A DNA stretch of 12,649 bases from Paracoccaceae bacterium (GTDB lineage: Bacteria > Pseudomonadota > Alphaproteobacteria > Rhodobacterales > Rhodobacteraceae). Within the stretch, counting starts at the first letter, position 1, and each line of letters opens with the position of its first letter. The stretch is from positions 1-12,649 of the forward strand of contig DLZA01000385.1 of assembly GCA_003447515.1 (NCBI GenBank). The letters are read 5' to 3'. Made by a program: the position numbers and the translations under genes. Of the stretch, positions 1 to 7,366 are shown piece after piece. The notes beneath the pieces are model-generated. The model worked only from the letters and a program-made list of their open reading frames with translations, made no database searches and was not told where the DNA came from.

Positions 1-9
1 TTGAAACAT
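1..9 (-). CDS. Probable start of next gene (partial, left edge)
   Basis: On the minus strand an ATG at 9-7 opens a frame (Met-Phe-Gln) that runs off the window. An AAGG ribosome-binding motif at 19-16 sits six bases upstream, which is good spacing. It lies just beyond the terminator of the iron-binding protein gene. In Fe(3+) ABC transporter operons the permease gene often follows the binding-protein gene, so a permease is the natural guess, but only three codons are visible and the product cannot be identified. Confidence 0.35.
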
Positions 10-65
10 GGGACGCCTTCTTTAATCGATAGTAAGAAAAATATGGTAACACTGTCAAAGACAGC

Positions 66-96
66 AAAAAAACCCCGCGCTGCTTCTGGCGCGGGG
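66..96 (-). terminator. Intrinsic terminator after the iron-binding protein gene
   Basis: Read on the minus strand, an 8-bp perfect GC-rich stem (89-96 pairing with 73-80, CCCCGCGC/GCGCGGGG) with an 8-base loop is followed directly by seven T (72-66). It begins 21 bases after the stop codon at 118. This is a textbook Rho-independent terminator. If the gene starting at position 9 is the permease, the hairpin would attenuate rather than fully separate the two genes, as is known for stem-loops between fbpA and fbpB in other bacteria. Confidence 0.88.
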
Positions 97-117
97 CGTT
101 ATCAAGATCGCTGACTA

Positions 118-1125
118 TTACTCGTCAAAATTTACCTGCTCTACCAGCTTAAGAGATGCTGGACGTAGTTTCGCGATTTCAATCAGCGCTTTATCGTCAG
201 CGTTAAACTCACCCCAGCTTTTCACCAGAGCAGATTTCTCTGCTCCCGCGTTGAGAGGGTATTCGCCATTTTGCTCTGCATATATGGCTTGGGCTTGGTT
301 GCCTGTCAGCCATTCCATTAGCTTAATCGCATTATCTTTGTTTGGTGCAGCTTTGGTCAAAGCCATACCAGACAGATTCACATGTGTGCCCCCTTTAGAG
401 AATGTTGGAAACACGATACGAACACTTTCCGCCCATGCAATCTGCTCTTCATTTTCGAGCATTTTCTTCATGTAATATGTATTGCCTACAGAAATATCAC
501 ACTCGCCAGCATGAATAGCTTTAACCTGCGCGCGATCGTTACCCGATGGTTTACGTGCGAGGTTTGCTTTTACGCCTTCAAGCCATCCTTTAGCTGTTTC
601 TTTACCGTGGTGCGCAATGACAGCCGACGTCAAGGCAAGGTTGTAAGCATTGGTGCCCGAGCGGATGCAGATGCGGCCCTTCCACTTATCCGATGCAAGG
701 TCCTCGTATGTTGTCACTTCGCCATCAGCTACCCGGTCTTTGGACGCGTAGACGATGCGTGCACGAGATGTCAGGCCGAACCATTGCCCATCCGGATCAC
801 GGAATTCAGCAGGGATATTTGAGTTGATTACGCTCGACGTCACTGGTTGTGTAACATCTGCTTCTACAACACCGTTCAGGCGGGAAATATCCACGGTCAT
901 GATTAGATCTGCTGGGCTGCGATCACCTTCAGCTTGCAGTTTTTCGATCATACCTTTTTTCAAAAATGATACATTAACGTCGATGCTTGTTTCCGCAGTG
1001 AAAGCATCAAACAGTGGTTTAATCAGCTCTGGTTGTCGGTATGAATATACATTGATTTCGTCAGCGCGCGCAGTGGCACTTACGACCATGGCCGCACAAA
1101 TAACAGCGATAAATAAACGATGCAT
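118..1125 (-). CDS. Periplasmic Fe(3+)-binding protein of an iron ABC transporter
   Basis: Predicted substrate-binding protein (335 aa) of the AfuA/FbpA/FutA family, which captures ferric iron in the periplasm and hands it to an inner-membrane ABC permease. Residues 1-21 form a clear Sec signal peptide (MHRLFIAVICAAMVVSATARA, cleavage before Asp22). The mature N-terminus INVYSYR, the Tyr161 region (GTNAYN) and the tyrosine pair Tyr217-Tyr218 (NTYYM) match the tyrosine iron ligands of the FutA/IdiA branch. I chose the ATG at 1125, not a frame-open position at 1164, because AGGAG lies at 1137-1133, seven bases upstream, and the signal peptide starts there. The gene ends in a strong terminator. 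No permease or ATPase is complete in the window. Iron repression is expected for the family, but I see no convincing Irr or RirA box. The ligand (free ferric iron or a chelate) cannot be told from sequence. Confidence 0.92.
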   Translation of the reverse strand: MHRLFIAVICAAMVVSATARADEINVYSYRQPELIKPLFDAFTAETSIDVNVSFLKKGMIEKLQAEGDRSPADLIMTVDISRLNGVVEADVTQPVTSSVINSNIPAEFRDPDGQWFGLTSRARIVYASKDRVADGEVTTYEDLASDKWKGRICIRSGTNAYNLALTSAVIAHHGKETAKGWLEGVKANLARKPSGNDRAQVKAIHAGECDISVGNTYYMKKMLENEEQIAWAESVRIVFPTFSKGGTHVNLSGMALTKAAPNKDNAIKLMEWLTGNQAQAIYAEQNGEYPLNAGAEKSALVKSWGEFNADDKALIEIAKLRPASLKLVEQVNFDE

Positions 1126-1143
1126 TGGGTATCTCCTTTGTTC

Positions 1144-1183
1144 CCGATGCGAATCGGATAGCAAAAAAAATTCTTGGAAACAA
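1144..1183 (-). promoter_or_regulatory. Candidate promoter with overlapping small inverted repeat for the iron-binding protein gene
   Basis: Minus strand: TTGTTT (1183-1178) and TATCCG (1160-1155) are separated by 17 bases, a weak sigma-70-like pair. A 5-bp inverted repeat, CCGAT-GCGA-ATCGG (1144-1157), overlaps the -10 element and the expected start point, where a repressor could bind. The match to consensus is modest, so this is a candidate only. Confidence 0.3.
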
Positions 1184-1185
1184 TA

Positions 1186-1231
1186 CCTGAGTGAATTTAT
1201 CGGGTATAAAATTCCGATAAATTCACTCAGG
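1186..1231 (-). terminator. Perfect 18-bp inverted repeat, likely terminator of the acyl-CoA dehydrogenase gene
   Basis: 1186-1203 (CCTGAGTGAATTTATCGG) is the exact reverse complement of 1214-1231, with a 10-base AT-rich loop. It begins 14 bases after the acyl-CoA dehydrogenase stop codon and, on the minus strand, is followed by TATTGTTTCC, only a partial T tract. A terminator is the simplest role. Its length, perfect match and position before the iron-binding protein gene also allow an operator or an RNA-stabilising hairpin. Confidence 0.6.
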
Positions 1232-1245
1232 AATAGAAAAACCTC

Positions 1246-2403
1246 CTAATATGATCTTGGTAGGCCCAGCACATGCTCTGAAAGATACGATAAAATGAGG
1301 TTAGTAGAAATTGGTGCGGTTTGATACAAACGCGTCTCACGAAATTTACGCTCGATATCATACTCCTCGGCAAATCCAAATCCACCATAAGTTTGAATAC
1401 ACATATTCGCCGCTTCAAATGATGCATCAGCTGCCAGCATCTTAGCCATATTCGCTTCCGCACCTGGGTTTTCGCCCAGCTCGTATAACCTCAGAGCTTC
1501 TTTTACCATTAGCTCCGCTGCACGCATATTTGTGAAAGCTTTAGCGATGGGAAATTGTATTCCTTGGTTCTGTCCAATGGGGCGACCAAAGACTTCCCGC
1601 TCTTTCGCATAGCAAGTCGCCTTTTCAATAAACCACTTTGCATCACCAATACATTCTGCTGCTATCAGAATCCGCTCGGCGTTCATGCCTGTCAGGATGT
1701 ATTTGAAGCCCTTACCTTCCTCCCCGATCAGGTTTTCCACAGGCACGCGAAAATTGTCAAAAAACACTTCGGTTGTAGCGTGATTCATCATAGTGCGAAT
1801 TGGCCGAATGGTGAGGCCTTTATCTTTTTTTTGGGCAGCACGCATATCCACAAGAAGTACTGATAAGCCTGCCGTCTTTTTCAAACCCTCGTTTAACGGA
1901 GTAGTACGCACCAACAGCAGCATCAAATCCGAATGCTCCGCACGACTGGTCCAAATTTTTTGCCCGTTGATCACAAAATCATTTCCGTCGCGCACTGCCG
2001 TGGTTTTCAACGCTCCAGTGTCGGTGCCTGATGTAGGCTCTGTGACACCAAAAGCCTGAAGCCGCAGCGCACCAGATGCAATTTCCGGCAAATACTTGGC
2101 TTTTTGCGCATCCGATCCATGCCGCAGCAATGTACCCATCGTGTATATTTGTGCGTGACAAGCACCACCATTGCAACCTTGCGCTTGCATTTCCTCCAAC
2201 ACTGCAGCCGCAGCGGACAAAGGCAACCCAGCGCCGCCATATTGCTCTGGAATCAAGACAGAAAGCCACCCTGCTTTGGTCAGCTCTTCTACAAATTCCG
2301 TAGGATAGGCCATATCACGGTCCAGCGCCCGCCAATAGGGGCCTTGATATTGCGAGCAAAACTTTGCGACTGCATCGCGCAAATTATCGTAGTCACTGGG
2401 CAT
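1246..2403 (-). CDS. Acyl-CoA dehydrogenase with LCAD/IVD-type catalytic glutamate
   Basis: FAD-dependent acyl-CoA dehydrogenase (385 aa, normal family length), which should oxidise a CoA thioester to its 2,3-enoyl form and pass electrons to electron-transfer flavoprotein. The N-terminal helical domain is followed by the flavin-binding stretch FGVTEPTSGTDTG (118-130) and INGQKIWTS (145-153), then the C-terminal helical domain with AKEREVFGRPIG (266-277) and QTYGGFGFAEEY (337-348). The usual catalytic glutamate of the YEGT motif is absent: the aligned segment reads YQTAPISTN (360-368). Glu243 in NAERILIAA occupies the position used as the base in isovaleryl- and long-chain acyl-CoA dehydrogenases. 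The start ATG has GAGG nine bases upstream (near 2413-2416). It is divergent from pxpA. The substrate is unknown; branched-chain or other catabolic acyl-CoA is plausible. Confidence 0.9.
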   Translation of the reverse strand: MPSDYDNLRDAVAKFCSQYQGPYWRALDRDMAYPTEFVEELTKAGWLSVLIPEQYGGAGLPLSAAAAVLEEMQAQGCNGGACHAQIYTMGTLLRHGSDAQKAKYLPEIASGALRLQAFGVTEPTSGTDTGALKTTAVRDGNDFVINGQKIWTSRAEHSDLMLLLVRTTPLNEGLKKTAGLSVLLVDMRAAQKKDKGLTIRPIRTMMNHATTEVFFDNFRVPVENLIGEEGKGFKYILTGMNAERILIAAECIGDAKWFIEKATCYAKEREVFGRPIGQNQGIQFPIAKAFTNMRAAELMVKEALRLYELGENPGAEANMAKMLAADASFEAANMCIQTYGGFGFAEEYDIERKFRETRLYQTAPISTNLILSYLSEHVLGLPRSY

Positions 2404-2430
2404 AATAGCATCCTCGTTTTCAGGTCATCT

Positions 2431-2460
2431 TATCTAGTCAGATTGCACAGTCTTGAACAA
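2431..2460 (-). promoter_or_regulatory. Candidate promoter for the acyl-CoA dehydrogenase gene
   Basis: Within the 144-bp divergent gap (2404-2547), the minus strand carries TTGTTC (2460-2455) and TAGATA (2436-2431) separated by 18 bases, a fair sigma-70-like pair 28 bases before the ATG. The -35 overlaps a small dyad, CTTG-AA-CAAG (2452-2461). A related dyad, CTTG-G-CAAG, lies at 2487-2495 on the pxpA side, so the pair might be operator sites. I found no convincing plus-strand promoter for pxpA by eye. Confidence 0.35.
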
Positions 2461-2547
2461 GCTCCACCAAACATTTGGGTTTCGGGCTTGGCAAGACCCT
2501 CCACATAACTCACAAAGGGAGAAATCGCGGCAAGAGGAAACAGTCAA

Positions 2548-3324
2548 ATGGCAAAGATTAATAAACGAATTGATCTCAACTCTGACCTCGGTGAAGGATT
2601 TGGCCCTTGGAAAATGGGAGACGACAAAGCAATGTTGGCCGTCGTGACAAGCGCAAACATCGCTTGTGGCGGTCATGCAAGCGATCCCGAGACTATGTTC
2701 AAAACCCTTTCACTTGCCGTGAAAAACGGAGTGAACGTCGGCGCGCATCCTGGTTACAACGACCGCGAAGGATTTGGACGGCGAGTGATCCCAATGGCTC
2801 CTGCAGAGGTTGGTCGCTTAATTGTCGCGCAGATTGGGTCTTTACAGGCTTTGGCGAAATTGGCCGGAACCAAAGTCTCATATGTTAAAGCACACGGTGC
2901 ACTGGCCAATCTAGCCGCGCGAGATGCCGATGTAGCCGAAGCAATGGTTCAAGCAATTCAAGACTTGGACCCCGACCTAACAATTTTAGCGATTTCAGGC
3001 ACTCAAGTTGAACGGATCGCAAAAGTAAAAGGCCAACGCGTCTATTCAGAGATTTTCGCAGATCGTGGATACCTTTCGAGCGGTCACCTTGTGCCACGCG
3101 GTGAAAAAGGTGCGATGATCCACGACCCCTCCGAGGCTGCTGATCGATTGTTGCACATGCTAGAAACAGGGCTGATGCCCGTAATTGATGGCGATCCAAT
3201 CAAGCTTGATGCCCATTCAATATGTGTTCACGGCGACAGCGCCGGTGCTGTAGCTATGGCACAAGAGTTACGTCAGAAACTTGGCGATGCAGGTATTTCC
3301 ATTCGTAACTTTTTAGACACCTAA
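2548..3324 (+). CDS. pxpA: 5-oxoprolinase subunit PxpA (LamB/YcsF family)
   Basis: Subunit A (258 aa) of the prokaryotic ATP-dependent 5-oxoprolinase, which with PxpB and PxpC opens 5-oxoproline (pyroglutamate) to L-glutamate in the cytoplasm. Family motifs in order: DLNSDLGEGFG (9-19), SANIACGGHASD (35-46), GAHPGYNDREGFGRR (65-79), VKAHGALAN (113-121), EIFADRGY (168-175) and SICVHGD (224-230). The usual VKPHGALYN is altered at two positions (Pro to Ala115, Tyr to Ala120). The start at 2548 has AAGAGG at 2532-2537. The stop codon TAA overlaps the next ATG by one base (TAATG), indicating translational coupling with pxpB. Order and overlap with pxpBC make the assignment firm. Confidence 0.93.
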   Translation: MAKINKRIDLNSDLGEGFGPWKMGDDKAMLAVVTSANIACGGHASDPETMFKTLSLAVKNGVNVGAHPGYNDREGFGRRVIPMAPAEVGRLIVAQIGSLQALAKLAGTKVSYVKAHGALANLAARDADVAEAMVQAIQDLDPDLTILAISGTQVERIAKVKGQRVYSEIFADRGYLSSGHLVPRGEKGAMIHDPSEAADRLLHMLETGLMPVIDGDPIKLDAHSICVHGDSAGAVAMAQELRQKLGDAGISIRNFLDT

Positions 3325-4007
3325 TGAATCTTCCCTCGTTCAAGCCTGTGGCGGATTATGGCGTGTTAATTGAATTTGGCACCCGTGAGAGTGATGATCT
3401 TTATAAGCTGGTAGTTACACTTGATAAAACCATTACATCGGCGAATATTTTAGGTGTCGTAGAAACTGTCCCAGCTCTCGTAAACCTCCTAGTAATCTTT
3501 GACCCATTGGTAACGACACATACCCTGGTTCAAAGCGCAGTAACTGCACTTTTCCCATTGAAAATACCCAAAAATAGCAAGCAAACCATTCACCGCGTAC
3601 CCGTTTGCTATGACATGGAACTTAGTCCCGATCTCATCGAAGTCGCCAAAGTCAAAGGTTTGTCTGTGGATGCGGTGATTGCTGCCCATCTGTCCGCAAC
3701 CCTGCGGGTGTCTATGTACGGTTTTGCACCAGGATTTGCATATTTATCTGGCCTGCCCGAAGCGATCCAAGTCCCGCGCAAACCCTCTGCGATACGTGGC
3801 GTTCCAACAGGACGTGTAATGATTGCGGGACCACAGTGCCTAATTACAACAGTAGTAATGCCTACGGGCTGGTCGATTATAGGCCGCTCTCCTGTATCAA
3901 TAATTCAAGATGATTCTGATGACCCATTCCTATTCCGCATTGGTGATACGATCATATTCGAACGAATGCACCGCAACAACTTACCGATCGAACTGCAAGC
4001 AAAATGA
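3324..4007 (+). CDS. pxpB: 5-oxoprolinase subunit PxpB (KipI family)
   Basis: Subunit B (227 aa) of 5-oxoprolinase, homologous to KipI and to the allophanate hydrolase subunit 1 domain. With PxpC it is thought to form the ATP-dependent part of the enzyme. Visible features: VPVCYDMELSPDL (92-104), His122 in AAHLSATL, the signature YGFAPGFAYLSGLPEAIQVPR (132-152), GVPTGRVMIAG (159-169) and a PTGWSIIGRSP segment (180-190), where the family usually has PGGW. Its ATG overlaps the pxpA stop by one base, and its stop overlaps the pxpC start (ATGA), so the three genes are one coupled unit. In Bacillus, KipI inhibits a sporulation kinase, a role that does not apply here. Confidence 0.93.
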   Translation: MNLPSFKPVADYGVLIEFGTRESDDLYKLVVTLDKTITSANILGVVETVPALVNLLVIFDPLVTTHTLVQSAVTALFPLKIPKNSKQTIHRVPVCYDMELSPDLIEVAKVKGLSVDAVIAAHLSATLRVSMYGFAPGFAYLSGLPEAIQVPRKPSAIRGVPTGRVMIAGPQCLITTVVMPTGWSIIGRSPVSIIQDDSDDPFLFRIGDTIIFERMHRNNLPIELQAK

Positions 4008-5014
4008 CAAAAGCACGCTTTAAAGTTGTTTTCGCGGGACCACTGGTATCTTTTCAGGATCAAGGCCGCTTCGGGCACTTGCGTTTTGGTGTGTCAACAT
4101 CAGGCCCCATGGATCGTTTCGCACATCGCGCTGCCCATGCGCTAGTCGGCAATTCAAACGCTGGTAGTGCAATTGAGGTTTCCTTGGGTGGCCTGATCCT
4201 CGAGTGCGTTGCAGGCGAAGCCATGCTGACAGTGGCAGGTGGTGGGTTTTCTGTGCAATGCGGTGCCACGAACACAAACGGTTGGACAACACAGATTATT
4301 CGAAGGGGTGAAAAACTAACCTTGCGCGCAGGAGAATGGGGTAGTTGGTGTTATATCGCATTCGCGGGTCAGTTGACTTTGGACAAATGGCTCGGATCGA
4401 CCTCGACCCATTCTATGTCTGGATTTGGAGCAGGTAAACTGACTGCTGGTGTTGAATTTGAAGTTCAAAATAGCGAGGTCTTTAATTCACGTTGTGGGGA
4501 CACGCTTTGTCCGAACGCCGCACGTACAACCGACAAAGTTCGGATGATAGTTGGCCCACAAGACCAATATTTTAACCTCGAAGCAGTAAAATATTTTTGC
4601 AGTAAGCCGTTCGAGCTGACGGATGCTTTTGATCGTATGGGAGTGCGGTTGAGTGGGCCAAAGTTACTTCTAAAAGATGCGCTCTCAATACCTTCAGAAC
4701 CCATTGTACGTGGATCAGTTCAAATTTCAGGAGATGGCGTTCCAACGGTGTTGCTAGCCGATCATCAGACAACCGGCGGCTATCCCAAGATTGCCACCGT
4801 CTTATCAGTGGATGTGGATCGTCTCGCGCAAATGCGTTCAGGTGATACGTTTCGGTTCATACCGGTTTCTGCAGAAGATGCGATTGCAGCGGTGCGAAAG
4901 CATTATTCCACCTGCGAAGCCATTTTGGACGATCTGGCGGCGCCCAAAGCAACCCTTGCCGAAAAGCTACAAAGCCTAAACCTCATCGACGGTATCGTCA
5001 GTGCCATCGACTAG
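4004..5014 (+). CDS. pxpC: 5-oxoprolinase subunit PxpC (KipA family)
   Basis: Subunit C (336 aa), a KipA/allophanate hydrolase subunit 2-type protein, often labelled a biotin-dependent carboxyltransferase although no biotin carrier is present. Landmarks: SFQDQGRFGHLRFGVSTSGP (16-35), then MDRFAHRAAHALVGN (36-50), IEVSLGG (57-63), GPQDQYF (184-190), FDRMGVRLSGP (209-219), and the C-terminal block SEPIVRGSVQISGDGVPTVL (231-250) continuing into LADHQTTGGYPKIATV. The ATG overlaps the pxpB stop by four bases (ATGA), so no independent promoter is needed. Length and motif order are normal. It ends 58 bases from the converging katG stop. Confidence 0.93.
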   Translation: MTKARFKVVFAGPLVSFQDQGRFGHLRFGVSTSGPMDRFAHRAAHALVGNSNAGSAIEVSLGGLILECVAGEAMLTVAGGGFSVQCGATNTNGWTTQIIRRGEKLTLRAGEWGSWCYIAFAGQLTLDKWLGSTSTHSMSGFGAGKLTAGVEFEVQNSEVFNSRCGDTLCPNAARTTDKVRMIVGPQDQYFNLEAVKYFCSKPFELTDAFDRMGVRLSGPKLLLKDALSIPSEPIVRGSVQISGDGVPTVLLADHQTTGGYPKIATVLSVDVDRLAQMRSGDTFRFIPVSAEDAIAAVRKHYSTCEAILDDLAAPKATLAEKLQSLNLIDGIVSAID

Positions 5015-5023
5015 TGCACAAAT

Positions 5024-5053
5024 GAAAACACCCAGCAAATGCAGGATGTTTTC
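5024..5053. terminator. Weak hairpin between convergent pxpC and katG
   Basis: In the 58-base gap between the two stop codons, GAAAACA (5024-5030) pairs with TGTTTTC (5047-5053), with CC/GG able to pair inside the loop. The AT-rich stem has A's on one arm and T's on the other, so it could end transcription from either side. The stem is weak and no clean T tract follows. Confidence 0.35.
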
Positions 5054-5072
5054 GCAAGTTATCTAGAGTGGT

Positions 5073-7241
5073 TTACACTAAATCGTAACGATCGTTGTCC
5101 ATCACTTTTACCCAAGCAGTTACAAAATCCTGCACGAAGGCATTTTTCGCATCGTCGGAGGCATATACCTCGGCAAGCGCTCGCAATTGTGAGTTTGAAC
5201 CAAACACAAGATCCACAGACGTTGCTGTCCATCTAAGATCACCAGTCGCACGGTCACGGCCTTCAAACACATCACTACCGTCCACTGGTCTCCATTCAGT
5301 CATCAGGTCTAGCAAATTTACAAAGAAATCTGTAGACAGTGTATCCACTTTTTTTGTGAATACCCCGTGGGCGGACCCATCCGAATTTGTGTCAAGCACC
5401 CGCATTCCACCAACCAGGGCCGTCATTTCAGGGGCTGTCAAGTTTAGCAATTGAGCTTTATCCACCATCATTTCGGCAGGTTTGCCTAAAGAGCGAGCAG
5501 AATAGTAGTTGCGGAACCCATCAGCTCGTGGCTCCAGATGCGCATAGCTTGCTTCATCTGTCTGGTCCTGCGTCGCATCGGTGCGGCCACCATTGAAGGA
5601 AACTTCGACTGACACACCCGCATTTTTTGCGGCTGATTCAACGCCGACATTACCCGCCAGTACGATCAGATCAGCCAAAGACAAATTCGTGTCCAAGCCA
5701 TCGAGAACATTCAAGACTTCTTGCAATTCCGTTGGGTTGTTCACGTCCCAGTTCTTTGCAGGATCCAAACGCACACGCGCGCCGTTTGCACCACCTCGCA
5801 TGTCTGAACCACGGAAAGACGATGCAGATGCCCAGGCAGTCGACACCATTTGCGATACAGAAAGACCAGAGGCAGAAATCGCAGCCTTGGCGATATCCAC
5901 TTCTGTATCAGACGGCCTACCATTTGATGCTGGCAGCGGATCTTGCCACAGCTCTTCAGCCGCTGGAACCAGCGGACCAAAATAGCGAGCTTTCGGCCCC
6001 ATATCGCGATGCGTAAGCTTGTACCAAGCCTTGGCGAACGCCTCAGAAAATTGTTCTGGGTTTTCATGGAAACTGCGTGAGATTTTCTCATATGCTGGGT
6101 CTGCGCGCAAAGCTAGGTCCGCAGTTGTCATCATTGGCGCCCAAGATTTTTCTGAGTTGTGTGCGTCCGGAACCGAGCCGGCACCCGCTCCATTTGCTGG
6201 GATCCATTGATTTGCACCTGCTGGTGATTTTGTCAGCTCCCATTCAAAACCAAACAGCACGTCAAAATAGTTGTTATCCCAAGTAGTTGGCGTTTGCGAC
6301 CATGCTCCCTCAATACCAGAGGAAATAGTATGCTCGCCGTGACCTGGACCAAACGAGGACTTCCAACCCATTCCTTGAGCGGTAATATCCGCTCCTTCAG
6401 GTTCGGGTCCAACGTATTGGTCAGGATCAGCTGCACCGTGGGCTTTGCCAAAGGTGTGGCCACCTGCCACTAGAGCAACGGTTTCTTCGTCATTCATTGC
6501 CATCCGCGCAAATGTTTCGCGAATGTCACGTGCAGACGCCATCGGATCTGGGTTGCCATTTGGTCCCTCTGGATTGACATAAATGAGACCCATTTGAACC
6601 GCACCAAGATTGCCTTCCAGTTCGCGATCACCAGAATAGCGTTCATCGGCCAACCATTCACCTTCCGGACCCCAATAGATGTCTTCTTCAGGCTCCCAAA
6701 TGTCCGGACGGCCAAATGCGAAACCTGCTGTTTTGAAACCCATCGATTCAAGTGCGACCGTACCGGTATAGACTAGCAAATCCGCCCAAGAAATTGCTTG
6801 GCCGTATTTCTTTTTGATTGGCCACAATAACAGGCGCGCCTTATCGAGGTTTACATTATCTGGCCAGCTGTTTAGCGGCGCAAAACGCTGGGCGCCTGTG
6901 CCCGCACCACCACGGCCATCACCTACTCGGTATGTACCCGCAGCATGCCATGACATCCGAATGAAAAACGGACCATAATGGCCGTAATCCGCAGGCCACC
7001 ACGGCTGGCTGTCCGTCATAAGGTCGTGCAAATCTTTGCGTAACGCCTCTACATCCAACGACTCCAGCGCCTTCACATAATCAAAACTAGGATCCAGCGG
7101 GCCTACTTTTTCAGAATTTTGATGTAGTGGCTTTAGGTTTAATGCATTTGGCCACCAGTGTTGGTTTGCTACGCTACCTGTCGTGTTTGGTGCACTATTC
7201 ATTACGGGGCATTTGCCGCCTTCAATCGGTGATCCATCCAT
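5073..7241 (-). CDS. katG: Catalase-peroxidase KatG
   Basis: Bifunctional haem catalase-peroxidase (722 aa, normal length), which removes hydrogen peroxide in the cytoplasm. The N-terminal haem domain carries the distal triad Arg95, Trp98 and His99 ([12 protein letters not shown]). The residues of the Met-Tyr-Trp adduct needed for catalase activity are all present: Trp98, Tyr221 ([10 protein letters not shown]) and Met247 (RMAMND). The proximal set is His262 ([10 protein letters not shown]), Trp314 and Asp375 (TTADLAL). The second, non-haem domain follows and appears complete. AGGAG at 7252-7248, six bases before the ATG, supports the start. The 125-bp upstream gap is AT-rich, and I could not pick out an OxyR-type repeat with confidence, though peroxide induction is usual for the family. 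It is convergent with pxpC and downstream of the GGT-family gene on the same strand. Confidence 0.97.
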   Translation of the reverse strand: MDGSPIEGGKCPVMNSAPNTTGSVANQHWWPNALNLKPLHQNSEKVGPLDPSFDYVKALESLDVEALRKDLHDLMTDSQPWWPADYGHYGPFFIRMSWHAAGTYRVGDGRGGAGTGAQRFAPLNSWPDNVNLDKARLLLWPIKKKYGQAISWADLLVYTGTVALESMGFKTAGFAFGRPDIWEPEEDIYWGPEGEWLADERYSGDRELEGNLGAVQMGLIYVNPEGPNGNPDPMASARDIRETFARMAMNDEETVALVAGGHTFGKAHGAADPDQYVGPEPEGADITAQGMGWKSSFGPGHGEHTISSGIEGAWSQTPTTWDNNYFDVLFGFEWELTKSPAGANQWIPANGAGAGSVPDAHNSEKSWAPMMTTADLALRADPAYEKISRSFHENPEQFSEAFAKAWYKLTHRDMGPKARYFGPLVPAAEELWQDPLPASNGRPSDTEVDIAKAAISASGLSVSQMVSTAWASASSFRGSDMRGGANGARVRLDPAKNWDVNNPTELQEVLNVLDGLDTNLSLADLIVLAGNVGVESAAKNAGVSVEVSFNGGRTDATQDQTDEASYAHLEPRADGFRNYYSARSLGKPAEMMVDKAQLLNLTAPEMTALVGGMRVLDTNSDGSAHGVFTKKVDTLSTDFFVNLLDLMTEWRPVDGSDVFEGRDRATGDLRWTATSVDLVFGSNSQLRALAEVYASDDAKNAFVQDFVTAWVKVMDNDRYDLV

Positions 7242-7366
7242 GGGACTCTCCTGTCTGTTTTTTAGTATTCAGAAACGTTATTGTGATGCTCATTTAGTAG
7301 GACGTTATCAAACCTAAGCCATAATTTTAAGTTCTATTATCTCATCATCATCATAATTATAAATTA
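7242..7366 (-). promoter_or_regulatory. AT-rich katG leader and promoter region
   Basis: The 125 bases between the GGT-family stop and the katG ATG contain a short TCA repeat (7342-7354), a TATAAT-like hexamer on the minus strand at 7361-7356 and a strong ribosome-binding site. No GC-rich terminator follows the GGT-family gene, so read-through into katG is possible. A katG promoter is expected here, but its exact elements are unclear. Confidence 0.35.

Noticed and set aside
1126..1164. Upstream extension of the iron-binding protein frame by 13 residues
   Set aside because: It would place charged residues before a clean signal peptide and has no ribosome-binding site, whereas the ATG at 1125 has AGGAG seven bases upstream.
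755..1249. Long plus-strand open frame opposite the iron-binding protein gene
   Set aside because: It mirrors the codon pattern of a well-recognised minus-strand gene, has no recognisable motif and runs through the hairpin region.
2104..2508. 134-residue plus-strand open frame opposite the acyl-CoA dehydrogenase N-terminus
   Set aside because: It overlaps a strong gene and its divergent promoter and shows no domain-like features.
5581..6016. Overlapping plus-strand open frames inside katG
   Set aside because: They lie wholly within a full-length, motif-complete katG and show low-complexity, antisense-like composition.
7342..7360. TCA triplet repeat and AT-rich stretch upstream of katG
   Set aside because: It is only about four units long and sits in AT-rich spacer sequence, so it is not evidence of a tandem-repeat locus.
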